DNA of 41,648 bases from Lachnospiraceae bacterium (GTDB lineage: Bacteria; Bacillota; Clostridia; Lachnospirales; Lachnospiraceae): the NCBI GenBank assembly GCA_022510625.1, contig JAFLTD010000016.1, positions 1-41,648 of the forward strand, given 5' to 3'. The translations under genes and the position numbers were made by a program. This document shows positions 16,512 to 25,384 of this stretch, one piece after another (positions within the stretch are counted from its first letter, which is position 1; every line of letters starts with the position of its first letter). The notes under the pieces are model-generated. The model searched no databases, was not told the DNA's origin, and saw nothing but the letters and a program-made list of their open reading frames with translations.

Positions 16512-18608
16512 ATGCTGCCGGATATATATCTGGATCGAATGTCTTTTGATGAGATGGTTGAGCGGGCTAAAAATCTGATAGTAAGTTTCTATCCGGAGTG
16601 GACGGATTTTAACTATCATGATCCCGGAATAACATTGATTGAACTTTTTGCCTGGTGCAAGGAAATTCAGCAATATGAGATGGACCATATCGGAGAGGGG
16701 CATAAACTAAAATATCTGCAGCTTCTCGGAGCCAAGTTAAGGCACAGCACCTCGGCACAATGTTTTGTGACGGCAGATATTTCTACACCCCATCTGATTT
16801 CGGAGGGGTGTAGGCTGGAAGCGGCCGGAGTAACCTTTGAGACCAAAGAAAAACAGATGCTGCCGGGAGTATCAATCACATGCTGTTTCGGATGGCTGGA
16901 GGATAGAGTCAGCTATTTGGATGGAGAGATGCTCACCTTAGAACAACCCTTTCAGTTCTATCCTTTCGGCAGTGAGGCAAAGGAAGGGACATGTCTGTAT
17001 ATCGGACTTTCCGATCCGCTGCCTGTGGGGGAGAGGGTGGCTTTGACCGTACAAGTGGACAGGCAGGGAGAGGTTCCGCGCAATCCCGCACACAAAGACA
17101 GTATTCCACTGTCCGAACTACATTTTTCCTATTGGGACGGAGTACAGTATCAGCCTGTAGAACTGATTCGGGAGGAGACTTTTGGATTTCTGTTTGATGG
17201 TCAGATTGTATTTCAGGTAAACGGTCGGATGCGGGAGCGCCGGGTTGGAGAGCAAAAGGGATATTTTCTGCGGGTGCTTCTTAAGGAGAGCGGGTACGAA
17301 TCCGCGCCGTGCGTCAGTTATATGGATATGAATACCCTGCGTGTACAGCAGAAAGAAACCGTTGCAAAATGGCTGCCTGCATCGAGAATCGGACAGGACA
17401 ATATCGTGTGGGGAGAACACAATCTTTGTGTAGCGGGAGAGGTAAAGGTATTTGCAGAGCGGCAGGGGCGATATAAAGAAATTCCTGTGCGAAAAAAAGA
17501 ACCGGATGCAGTCACCGGAAGGACCCGGATCGAACTTGATCGGTGCGGGGAAGACTTGTCCCATACAGAAGCCCTTTGGATATTGGCATATGGAAGAGAG
17601 GACTGGTATGCGCGCCATTTCGTTTTGGGGATTGGACACGGATTCCCCAATGAGTCATTTGCTTTCGATGACGACCGGATATTCCACGAGGATTTGGAAC
17701 TTCTGATAGAGGAAGCGGAGCAGCCGGGAATATATCGTAAATGGGAAAAACGAGAGGATTTTGCGGGCTCGGGACCGGAAGATCGACACTATTGTTTGGA
17801 TGGCATAACGGGCAGGATTCTGTTCGGCGACAGTATTCATGGTATGGCTCCGGAGGGGCAGGTGATGTTAGTTTCTTACTCCCGCATCCGGGGGAGCGGA
17901 GGCAATATAAAAGCGGAGCGGATACAAAGCTTACGGAATTGGGACGGGGAGGAAATTAGAGTAGCCAATCGATGGGACGCCTACGGCGGGCGGGATGAAG
18001 AAACGGTTGAGGAGGCACTTATCAGAGTTCGCAGGGAAATTATGCGACCTAAGATTCCGGTGACGGCACATGATTATGAGGAGTTGGTGAGGTCCACACC
18101 CGGACTGCGTATCAGGAGCTGCAAAGCACTCTTCGGAGCCGATCAGGATGGAAAGGGCACGGAACAGACCGTCAGAATTGTGGTCGAACCTTACAGCCTG
18201 AAATCCCGCCCCGAACTGACTTTGGCCTTCACACGGAATATTTTGCGGCATCTGGAAAGTAAGAGGCTCCTCGGAGTGCGGATTAAGGTAATTCCTCCGA
18301 TTTATATCACACTGTCGATTTTAGTGGAGGCGGTGGTCCATTCTCAGTATCAGAATGCTGAAGGTATGGTAGAGCGGGCAGTGCAGGAGTATATGGCGAA
18401 GTATACGAAGCAGTTCGGAGGAACGGTTTCGTACAGCGGCTTATACGGATATATCGATAGGCTGGATTGTGTGGCGAGGGTTCGATTACTGTCGCTGGAA
18501 GCGAAGGAAAATGAGGTTGGCAGGAACTCTTACGGGGATTTGATATTTCCGGGAAACGGCATCGCAGACGAGATTAATGTGCGATGCTCCTGCATTGTTC
18601 AGGGATAG
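16512..18608 (+). CDS. Baseplate wedge protein, baseplate-J-like (Afp12/Pvc12)
   Basis: A 698-residue second wedge protein. It opens with YPEWTDFNYHDPGITLIELFAW, typical of the Afp12/putative baseplate family, and keeps the J-like segment late in the chain (ILFGDSIHGMAPEGQ, RGSGGNIKAERIQSL, WDAYGGRDEETVEEALIR, VTAHDYEELVRSTPGLR). It should pair with the Afp11-like protein to build the wedge ring. GGGAGGTAGAG lies just upstream and the intergenic gap is 3 bp, so expression is coupled. Confidence 0.92.
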   Translation: MLPDIYLDRMSFDEMVERAKNLIVSFYPEWTDFNYHDPGITLIELFAWCKEIQQYEMDHIGEGHKLKYLQLLGAKLRHSTSAQCFVTADISTPHLISEGCRLEAAGVTFETKEKQMLPGVSITCCFGWLEDRVSYLDGEMLTLEQPFQFYPFGSEAKEGTCLYIGLSDPLPVGERVALTVQVDRQGEVPRNPAHKDSIPLSELHFSYWDGVQYQPVELIREETFGFLFDGQIVFQVNGRMRERRVGEQKGYFLRVLLKESGYESAPCVSYMDMNTLRVQQKETVAKWLPASRIGQDNIVWGEHNLCVAGEVKVFAERQGRYKEIPVRKKEPDAVTGRTRIELDRCGEDLSHTEALWILAYGREDWYARHFVLGIGHGFPNESFAFDDDRIFHEDLELLIEEAEQPGIYRKWEKREDFAGSGPEDRHYCLDGITGRILFGDSIHGMAPEGQVMLVSYSRIRGSGGNIKAERIQSLRNWDGEEIRVANRWDAYGGRDEETVEEALIRVRREIMRPKIPVTAHDYEELVRSTPGLRIRSCKALFGADQDGKGTEQTVRIVVEPYSLKSRPELTLAFTRNILRHLESKRLLGVRIKVIPPIYITLSILVEAVVHSQYQNAEGMVERAVQEYMAKYTKQFGGTVSYSGLYGYIDRLDCVARVRLLSLEAKENEVGRNSYGDLIFPGNGIADEINVRCSCIVQG

Positions 18609-18619
18609 GAGAAAAAGGC

Positions 18620-19735
18620 ATGAAGTACTTTGTTTTCAATAAGACCTCAGACTATGAGAGGGGGTACGGAGAATATATGGCTTATCACTCCACAGGTCTT
18701 TCCGTCAAGGAAGACTGCATGGGAAGAGCCTCATTCTGGTCCCGTATTCTGGACAGCGTATCTGACGGTAATCGGTGGCACAGACTAACCTGCAATGTAC
18801 CAGGAGCAGAGAATGCCATAGTAAGAATCTCCTTGTACACCTCCGACGAGCTTGTGTTCGAGGAGGGAGATAAAACTCTGGATTTAAAGAAAGTACTGCG
18901 ATCAGAGCAGCTTTCACTCTCCCGGAAGAAAGAAATCTGCCGTCCCTTTTTACGAAAACAGCTTCCGCTTACGCCGGACATACTGCTGCATGGTTTAACA
19001 GGGCGCTATCTTTGGTTTTTGCTGGAGGTTTATCCACAGGGAACGGGGCAGACAGAGATAGGAAATTTTATGATATTTTTTCCGGCCGAGAGCTGGACGG
19101 CTAATTTGCCGGAGCTATATCGAAGGGATGCGGACAGCGATTCCTTTCTAGATCGTTTCCTGGCAATCTTCCAGTCTATCTATGATGACATTTCCATGCA
19201 GATCAAGGAATTTGTCAATTGTCTGGCCCCGAGGGCAGCCGGCAAAGATTTGCTGTACCTGCTTGCCGCATGGATGGATGTGGAGGAGCCTCATATGTGG
19301 ACTGAGAGGCAGCTGCGTTATCTGCTGTCACATACAAAAGAATTTTTTGAGGCGAGAGGGACTGCCAGAGGTATTGAACTGTTTGTAGAACTGTATACCG
19401 GAGAGCTGCCCTTCGTCATTGAATGTCAGGATTGGGAGGCATTTCGGGATTCCTATGGCGGGCTTTATACAAGGCTTTATAAGGATGAACCTTACAGTGT
19501 CACCGTTCTGATCAGGGAAGAATGTATTCCGACCTACAAGGAACATCAGGCGCTCCTTCGCATGCTGGAGCAGGTAGGACCGGTGCAGATGGAAATTTGT
19601 ATGGTGGTGTTGAAACCATATATTTTTGCGGACGGATATTCCTATCTGGGGGTCAACAGCGTGCTGGGGCAGTATGAAGGAGCGACGCTGGGAAGTGGCA
19701 GCAGGATGGATTTTGCGGCAATATCAGATGAATAG
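18620..19735 (+). CDS. Phage tail protein I-like baseplate component
   Basis: 371 residues from ATG 18620, which is preceded by GGAGAAAAAGG; an earlier in-frame ATG at 18584 would overlap the upstream gene and lacks a ribosome site. The middle of the protein (LPELYRRDADSDSFLDRFLAIFQSIYDD, core RFLAIFQSIYDDI, then DLLYLLAAWMDVE, RQLRYLLSHTKEFFEARGTARGIELFVELYTG) is the phage tail protein I / gpI signature seen in tailocins and actinobacterial or cyanobacterial CIS. The C-terminus (YSYLGVNSVLGQYEGATLGS) is Gly-rich. It probably joins wedge and receptor-binding parts. Afp and Pvc lack an obvious equivalent, which separates this CIS from that lineage. Confidence 0.85.
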   Translation: MKYFVFNKTSDYERGYGEYMAYHSTGLSVKEDCMGRASFWSRILDSVSDGNRWHRLTCNVPGAENAIVRISLYTSDELVFEEGDKTLDLKKVLRSEQLSLSRKKEICRPFLRKQLPLTPDILLHGLTGRYLWFLLEVYPQGTGQTEIGNFMIFFPAESWTANLPELYRRDADSDSFLDRFLAIFQSIYDDISMQIKEFVNCLAPRAAGKDLLYLLAAWMDVEEPHMWTERQLRYLLSHTKEFFEARGTARGIELFVELYTGELPFVIECQDWEAFRDSYGGLYTRLYKDEPYSVTVLIREECIPTYKEHQALLRMLEQVGPVQMEICMVVLKPYIFADGYSYLGVNSVLGQYEGATLGSGSRMDFAAISDE

Positions 19736-19752
19736 AAAGGTATGGTATTTAC

Positions 19753-21486
19753 ATGAAAAATTCGAAGTATTTTCCTTTTGAAAGAAACAACTATTTTTAC
19801 GGTAAGCTGCTTTCCGTAGATGATTTCCGCTTGGAACAGCAGTACGGCAACGATAAGAGACGTATGCTGAATCGCTTTCTTTACGGAGCGGGCGTAGTCA
19901 CCGGTATGAATGTGGTGGCAGTAGATGATACGACCATTCTTGTGGAGAGCGGGTTGGCGCTGGATTATTCCGGAAGGGAACTTGTCATTGACGAGCCGGT
20001 GGCGCGCAGGCTGCAGACGCTGGAGGGGTTTGGCGACTATGAGGACAATTACAATACGGGATATCTCTATCTGTGTGTGGCATATGAAGAGGAAGAAATA
20101 CAGGCAGTACATAATATAAGCCACAGCGATCAGAAGGAAAATACTGCTTTTAATAAAATACGGGAAGGTTACCGCCTGTTTCTGACCCGGAATGAACCGG
20201 AGTCGGAGGGGCTGAATTATCAGAGTTTATATGAGACTACGAAGCAGATCTACTGGGACAAAGGAATCCGGATATGGCAGAGTATGCCCCGGTTTGTGTG
20301 CGGCGGTGATAGCTTCATGCTTAAGATTGAAGTGGAAAATATGGGGCAGCAGGAGCATTTTGCTTTTTCCTATGAACTGGAACTGCAATGCCTGACTTAT
20401 GAAGGAAGGTCACATCTGACGGTGTCCTTTGATGAGCTGCTGTTTGAAAAGGCAGGGCGTTATTCGATTTCCTACCTGTTGGATGTGCCGAGCATAAAGG
20501 ATGCCCAGGCAAGCATCACACTGGTACCGGACAGCTTTAAGTTGAGAATAGGTCAGAATCAGACGATAGAGAGGGCCGAGGGACAGACCGTTCTCCAAAT
20601 CGGCACCGAAAATGTGAGAGAAGAAGTGCGCCGCTATTTCCATGAAAATGGTATGGGGCAGATTTTAAAAACAAACAGCCAGAATATTTACCTTGCAAAA
20701 ATTACCCTTTTGAGAGCCGGCGATGTAGTTGTGATCAATGAGATTGAGAAGATGCCGTTTCATCAGTATGCCGCAGTAAACTTTTTGGAGGAAGCGATGC
20801 TCAGAATGCTCGAACAGGATGGAAGCGGGCGGAACATGCTCGCAAGCGGCAGGGGAGAGATCGGTTTGGACGGCCGCAGGGATGCTTACGGTATTAATAT
20901 GGCGGAAGGTGTGGAGGAGATAGAACTGAAGATGGGCTCCGCCAAAAGAAAAAGAGTGTTCAGCAGGGAAATCTCCCACGGTCTGGGTATAGGGCGTATC
21001 ACGATCGTTCTCAGCATAGAGGGAGAATCTTCACAGGAAGAATATTTCGGTGCAGGCGGAATCTTTCGGAGCAATCAGCCTAAAGTAGAACTGGTGGCCA
21101 GAGCGGATTATCAAAGAGGCGTCTTTGTAATCGGCGTGCAGGCTCTGGGGGCTGTTTCACAGGATAAAATCAAAGTTCACTGGACGGCCATCCGTGACCG
21201 CAAAGAGCTGATGGAAGAGAAGAAGGAACCCAGGATTACTATACGTCCCAATGTGTTGAATTTGAACACCAGAGAGAGTTATTTTCTGGAGGCAGTGTGC
21301 AGTAATATGAATGACACCGGCGTGGTGTGGCAGGTGCAGGAGCACGGCGGCAGCATAGATGCAAACGGAATGTATACGGCACCCAATACGGCGGGAGTTT
21401 ATGAAGTGACAGCCGTTAGTACAGCTCATTCTGAGATAAAGGCATCCGTCTTTGTCATTGTGAGAGAAAAGAGTGTGAACCCATGA
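19753..21486 (+). CDS. CIS accessory protein with C-terminal Ig-like domain (candidate fibre/baseplate periphery)
   Basis: A 577-residue protein. The first 90 residues (NYFYGKLLSVDDFRLEQQYGN, KRRMLNRFLYGAGVVTGM, LALDYSGRELVIDEPV) match a conserved block that I associate with proteins encoded next to tail protein I in many non-Afp CIS loci. I know no solved function for it. The middle is beta-rich with no assigned domain. Residues about 495-570 look like a bacterial Ig-like (BIG) domain (DTGVVWQVQEHGGSIDANGMYTAP, core GSIDANGMYTAPNTAGVYEVTA). No signal peptide is present, so it is probably assembled in the cytoplasm as part of the particle. The Ig-like end suggests adhesion to a surface or polymer. 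The last codons overlap the next gene by four bases. Confidence 0.7.
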   Translation: MKNSKYFPFERNNYFYGKLLSVDDFRLEQQYGNDKRRMLNRFLYGAGVVTGMNVVAVDDTTILVESGLALDYSGRELVIDEPVARRLQTLEGFGDYEDNYNTGYLYLCVAYEEEEIQAVHNISHSDQKENTAFNKIREGYRLFLTRNEPESEGLNYQSLYETTKQIYWDKGIRIWQSMPRFVCGGDSFMLKIEVENMGQQEHFAFSYELELQCLTYEGRSHLTVSFDELLFEKAGRYSISYLLDVPSIKDAQASITLVPDSFKLRIGQNQTIERAEGQTVLQIGTENVREEVRRYFHENGMGQILKTNSQNIYLAKITLLRAGDVVVINEIEKMPFHQYAAVNFLEEAMLRMLEQDGSGRNMLASGRGEIGLDGRRDAYGINMAEGVEEIELKMGSAKRKRVFSREISHGLGIGRITIVLSIEGESSQEEYFGAGGIFRSNQPKVELVARADYQRGVFVIGVQALGAVSQDKIKVHWTAIRDRKELMEEKKEPRITIRPNVLNLNTRESYFLEAVCSNMNDTGVVWQVQEHGGSIDANGMYTAPNTAGVYEVTAVSTAHSEIKASVFVIVREKSVNP

Positions 21487-23558
21487 TTATTCAAAGATGG
21501 AACAACTGCTACGAAGTCATACGTCAGATAAACAGTACAGACAGAATGGCGGAATTTCTCTGCATAGAGCAGAAATTACAGGAAATGTATCTGTTGGTCA
21601 GAGTTACGGATGCCGCTCTGGCAGAGAGATTTACGCTGTTTTTGGAGGACCGGATCAAGGGAACAAAATTCTCGGATTACAAAGAGTGCTTTCAGTCGGA
21701 CGGAGTCTTTTATGCACTTTTTGGATACAGCGGAGAAAAAAAGCTGGAAGACAAGTTGGGAAGGGAGACTTACACCGTAAAGGAAAGAGCTGAGATTGTC
21801 CGCAGGTTGCTGGAACAGATGCTGCTGCGTAGTCCTCATCCGTATTTTATGCGAAACTCCCTGTCTCCGGGAATGATTACGGTGGCGGACAATCTGGATG
21901 TGGATTGGAATTATCATCTGGATGAGTCGGGCATTTTTGACAACTGCACAATGGAGACAGTGTGCGAACAATTGGCACAAGTAATAGACTATTTATTTGC
22001 ACTGGAACGAAAAAGGGAGTGGTATCCGCCTTTAAATGAATATCTTCTCTCACTTGAGGGCGGAGAGATATCGGACTATCTGCAGATGTATCAGGATTTT
22101 ATGCCGGTATACGAAGCGTTGTGTAATAAAGAGAGCGGGAGACTTCCCAAATCATGTCTGCAGCGATTGTGGGAAAGATTAAGCAAAATCGTAGGAAGAC
22201 CGGGCTCTTTGAAAGGATACTTTAGATTTGGAAAAAGGTACATAGCTAAGAAACTGGTGCTTGTTCTGACACTTTTCATTCTCTTGCTGCCGCTTCTCTT
22301 TGTCCGGTTCGTATATCCTTGGCTGCAAGCCCGATCGGAGGCGCAAAAGCAAGATACAGTGCCAACTATGGTCATGGGTTCGCAGGACGTGGAAGGGTAT
22401 ACCGGTCAAGTGAGACTGGTGGGTGATTTGGAAGCGGACAATGTCATCTATGTCGGTACGCTGCTGGAAGGGGAAATGGACGGACAGGGTACACTCTATG
22501 ATCCGGAGGGGAATTTGCTTTATCAGGGCGAGTTTGCAAAAGATCAATTTGAAGGGACGGGGAGGCTGTACAGCGAAGCCGGAACGGTAATCTATGATGG
22601 AGAGTTTAGCAAAGGATTGTATGAGGGAACCGGAGTACTGTTTTACGAGAGCGGAGTGAGTTCTTATGCAGGACAGTTTGCGAAAGGACTGTATGAGGGA
22701 ACGGGAGTATTATTTTACAAAAACGGAGTGATTTCTTATCAAGGCGAGTTTTTGCAAGGGAAGAAATCGGGTAATGGGAGAGAGTTTGATAAGAGCGGGG
22801 AACTTCTCTATGCAGGAAACTTCCTGCGAGACAGGTATGAGGGAGAGGGAATCCTATACAATAACGGACAGACAGTTCGTCAAGGCACTTTCCATAGGGG
22901 GCTCTTGACATCGGGAAGCGGTTCTTTCTATGACAAGCAGGGAAATCTGCGCTATCAGGGCAGCATAGTTGACGGAATGTACGATGGTCAGGGGAGGTTT
23001 TTCTCGGAAGGGATACTGATATACGAGGGCGGCTTTGCGAAAGGAAATTATCATGGCAGCGGTAAGATGTATCAGAGAAACACGGGTATTCTCCTCTATG
23101 ACGGTATGTTCGATCATGGTAGATATGCCGGAGAAGGCAGACTGTATGATGAGGAGACCGGCGGTCTGTTGTATGAGGGCAGTTTTTATCAAAGCCTTTA
23201 TGACGGGACGGGAAAGCTGTATGACCCCATAGAGGGATATCTGATTTACGAAGGTGGTTTTAGAGAAGGTCAATTTGACGGTCAGGGAAAAATTTATGAT
23301 TTAGGAATACTGGTCTATGAGGGAGAATTTCTTCTGGGTGCGTACAATGGGCGGGGTATGCTGTACGACTTGGCTACCGGAACAGTAGTCTTTGACGGAG
23401 TATTCTACGATAATCAGCCCCTGACGGAATCTGACTACCCACAGGAGGCTTACCCGCAGGAGGAGGACTGCCCACAGCAGGAAGAGGACTACATGAAGGA
23501 AGAAGACTACCCGCAGGAAGAGAACTATCCACAGCAGGAAGAGGGTGAGTTAGGGTGA
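21483..23558 (+). CDS. Transmembrane MORN-repeat protein of the CIS operon
   Basis: A 691-residue protein starting at ATG 21483 inside the upstream stop (ATGA overlap). Residues 1-255 form a soluble, Cys- and Leu-rich domain with no recognised catalytic motif. Residues about 258-280 are one membrane helix (LVLVLTLFILLLPLLFV). Residues about 320-640 are about 13-14 MORN repeats of roughly 23 residues (YQGEF..F.GTGRLY pattern), some nearly identical at DNA level (22600-22740). Residues about 645-691 are an acidic tail with repeated YPQEE/QQEEDY units. The positively charged residues before the helix predict N-in topology with the repeats outside. The layout (cytosolic domain, one helix, external domain) resembles EssB of type VII secretion, whose cytosolic part is a pseudokinase; that is analogy only. 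It could anchor the CIS to the membrane or wall. Confidence 0.8.
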   Translation: MIIQRWNNCYEVIRQINSTDRMAEFLCIEQKLQEMYLLVRVTDAALAERFTLFLEDRIKGTKFSDYKECFQSDGVFYALFGYSGEKKLEDKLGRETYTVKERAEIVRRLLEQMLLRSPHPYFMRNSLSPGMITVADNLDVDWNYHLDESGIFDNCTMETVCEQLAQVIDYLFALERKREWYPPLNEYLLSLEGGEISDYLQMYQDFMPVYEALCNKESGRLPKSCLQRLWERLSKIVGRPGSLKGYFRFGKRYIAKKLVLVLTLFILLLPLLFVRFVYPWLQARSEAQKQDTVPTMVMGSQDVEGYTGQVRLVGDLEADNVIYVGTLLEGEMDGQGTLYDPEGNLLYQGEFAKDQFEGTGRLYSEAGTVIYDGEFSKGLYEGTGVLFYESGVSSYAGQFAKGLYEGTGVLFYKNGVISYQGEFLQGKKSGNGREFDKSGELLYAGNFLRDRYEGEGILYNNGQTVRQGTFHRGLLTSGSGSFYDKQGNLRYQGSIVDGMYDGQGRFFSEGILIYEGGFAKGNYHGSGKMYQRNTGILLYDGMFDHGRYAGEGRLYDEETGGLLYEGSFYQSLYDGTGKLYDPIEGYLIYEGGFREGQFDGQGKIYDLGILVYEGEFLLGAYNGRGMLYDLATGTVVFDGVFYDNQPLTESDYPQEAYPQEEDCPQQEEDYMKEEDYPQEENYPQQEEGELG

Positions 23559-24187
23559 GCGGTTACGCAATTATAGCGGAAGCGGGAAATGCACTGGTGC
23601 GGCTTCTGCGCAAAGAATTAGTGCCGGATCTTATCCGAAACGGTGCTGACATTGGTTTGGCATCACCGGCTGATAGGGGAGATATGACCCTTTGTGTTCA
23701 TCTGTATGATGTGAGTGAAAGTACAACATACAGAGTGAGCGGAATGATATCGGACGGAGCGGAAAGACAAAAGTTTCCTCCTGTTTATCTGACACTGTCC
23801 TATATGGTTACTGTGTTTTCTGCCGGAGATGTCAAATTCCGTTCCGAGGAGGAACAGAGAATCTTGGGCAAAGTTGTCCAGGTATTTCGTGATTATCCCA
23901 TATTGAATCTGGATACCATGGAATTCGGTATGGGTGGCGGAGAAGAACAGGTAAGAATAGAAATGCTCAGCGTTGATGCGGATGAAAAAACAAAGTTGTG
24001 GGCCTTTCCTAATTTGGCGGTCAAGCCCTCCTTGTTCTATCGCATGGATCCCGTGGCTTTAGAATCTGCGAAAACGAAGAGTGTGAAGCGTGTGCAGGAA
24101 ATGGAATTTCAGAGGGACGATGTGGAATTTCAAAGGAACGATACGATGAATCCTTTCGTTAAATTTTTCCGGAGAAATCGGTCATAG
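23555..24187 (+). CDS. Tail terminator, DUF4255/Pvc16 N-terminal-like (Afp16/Pvc16)
   Basis: A 210-residue protein with a GTG start overlapping the upstream stop (GTGA). The N-terminal ALVRLLRKELVPDLI, the LCVHLYDVSES segment and FPPVYLTLSYMVTVFS are typical of DUF4255 proteins, which cap the distal end of the tube and sheath in Afp and Pvc. The C-terminal 40 residues are charged and contain a short internal repeat (VEFQRDD/VEFQRND). As the terminator it limits tube and sheath growth. This matters more here because no tape-measure gene is visible. Confidence 0.9.
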   Translation: MSGYAIIAEAGNALVRLLRKELVPDLIRNGADIGLASPADRGDMTLCVHLYDVSESTTYRVSGMISDGAERQKFPPVYLTLSYMVTVFSAGDVKFRSEEEQRILGKVVQVFRDYPILNLDTMEFGMGGGEEQVRIEMLSVDADEKTKLWAFPNLAVKPSLFYRMDPVALESAKTKSVKRVQEMEFQRDDVEFQRNDTMNPFVKFFRRNRS

Positions 24188-24202
24188 GAGGAGGCGGTTA
24201 CA

Positions 24203-24979
24203 GTGCGGTATATGACAATAGGGCTAAAGAGAAAAGTATCGCTGGTTCTGCTCCCGATAGATGATTTCACGGGCAGAATCATTGCGGGTTCTTCGCTTCG
24301 CGTGTACCTTACGGAAGAGAACATGCCTTCCATCCGAAAAGAGGACGGTTATCATGTCTTCTGCAATCTATCCGGCAGCGAAGCGGAAATATGTCTGGAG
24401 GGACCGCTTTATCAAAGACAGACTCTAAGACTGCCCATAGGGCGTGAAAAACCAAAAGTCTATCCGGTGAGGATGCTTCCGGGGTCCGCCTATCCTTTTC
24501 CTAAAGGAACTACGATTATCAGCGGAAACTTGCCCGAAGGCGGGGTGGTTAAGCTGGTTACTTTCGGACAGAAGAGAAGCTGTAAACTTTTGTGTGATTA
24601 TGATCCCGATATGCAGGGGGAATGCTTGTCGTTATTCCAACCGTTCGAGATGTTTCTGGTGGGCAAGACTATGTGCATCCGGGATAAGGAGAAGAATCAT
24701 GAATTCTTCAAAATTACTGACCAAAAAGGTAATATTTGTATTCCGGAACGTCCGCTTTCAAAAACTTACCAAAAGATTGGCACCGGTGTATACCCGGTGT
24801 ATGAAATCGCCGGAGGAGAGAACGGAGAATTCCGTCTTCCCATAAGCGGGTTAACAGGGGAAGAGGTTGGTATCGGTTACTTAATAAGGGCAGGTAAAGA
24901 AGAGAAGACCTGTGAGATTACCATACTGGCCGGCAAAGAAAATAGAATTACAGAGGATATATGGAAGGAGGAGATTTAG
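24203..24979 (+). CDS. Unknown beta-rich CIS operon protein
   Basis: A 258-residue protein beginning at GTG 24203, eight bases after GGAGGAGG. I do not recognise a family. It is predicted soluble and beta-rich, with segments such as LVLLPIDDFTGRIIAGSSLRVYL and a carboxypeptidase-regulatory-like or prealbumin-like appearance in two halves (about 1-95 and 105-250, the second with PEGGVVKLVTFG and ISGLTGEEVGIGYLIRAG). No signal peptide or membrane segment is seen. It ends directly before the DUF4280 gene (stop at 24977-24979, next ATG at 24980), so the two are translationally coupled. A chaperone or loading adaptor for the tip protein is possible, but unproven. Confidence 0.65.
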   Translation: MRYMTIGLKRKVSLVLLPIDDFTGRIIAGSSLRVYLTEENMPSIRKEDGYHVFCNLSGSEAEICLEGPLYQRQTLRLPIGREKPKVYPVRMLPGSAYPFPKGTTIISGNLPEGGVVKLVTFGQKRSCKLLCDYDPDMQGECLSLFQPFEMFLVGKTMCIRDKEKNHEFFKITDQKGNICIPERPLSKTYQKIGTGVYPVYEIAGGENGEFRLPISGLTGEEVGIGYLIRAGKEEKTCEITILAGKENRITEDIWKEEI

Positions 24980-25366
24980 ATGGGCTTTGGAGTGTTTGGC
25001 GGTGCAACGCTCATGTGCAGTTTCGGAATGGCACCTTCCACTCTGACGGTTCTTCCGGCAGCACGTGTAACGAGCAAGATGCCTATAGCCTGTATCATGG
25101 ATCAGGTTCCTATGGTCAATATTCTCCCCTTTGGGATGTGCAGTTCATTGGCCAATCCCACCGTAGCATCGGCTACGGCCGCAGCGCTGGGAGTGCTGAC
25201 TCCGATGCCGTGTATTCCTGTTACCACAGCTCCTTGGGCACCGGGGAGTCCTACCGTAACGGTGGGCGGAAAACCGTGCCTGAATAACAGCAGCCAATGC
25301 ATGTGTGCATACGGGGGCGTGATTCAGATACAGAATCCCGGTACAACGGATGTACAAGTGAAATAA
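24980..25366 (+). CDS. DUF4280 PAAR-like spike tip protein
   Basis: A 128-residue DUF4280 protein. It carries the family features: an N-terminal GATLMCSFGMAPSTLTVLP, several Cys and Pro (CIMDQVPMVNI, LTPMPCIPVTTAPWAPGS) and the closing LNNSSQCMCAYGGVIQI. DUF4280 proteins are PAAR-like and cap the spike in CIS of Gram-positive and Bacteroidetes lineages, replacing the Afp10 PAAR. Cys and His residues probably coordinate a metal at the tip. The ATG is adjacent to the preceding stop. Confidence 0.9.
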   Translation: MGFGVFGGATLMCSFGMAPSTLTVLPAARVTSKMPIACIMDQVPMVNILPFGMCSSLANPTVASATAAALGVLTPMPCIPVTTAPWAPGSPTVTVGGKPCLNNSSQCMCAYGGVIQIQNPGTTDVQVK

Positions 25367-25384
25367 TTGGGGAGAGTAAGAAGG

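Noticed and set aside
22480-23420. CRISPR-like array in the MORN region
   Set aside because: The repeats are in-frame, diverged and protein-coding, with no constant repeat and unique spacer pattern.
7821-25366. Prophage or R-type tailocin interpretation
   Set aside because: There is no capsid, portal, terminase, integrase, holin, endolysin or tape measure, and the AAA+ ATPase, DUF4255 and DUF4280 genes point to a CIS.
7821-25366. Type VI secretion system interpretation
   Set aside because: There is one fused sheath gene rather than TssB/TssC, no ClpV, TssJLM, TssK or Hcp, and the ATPase is of the Afp15 kind.
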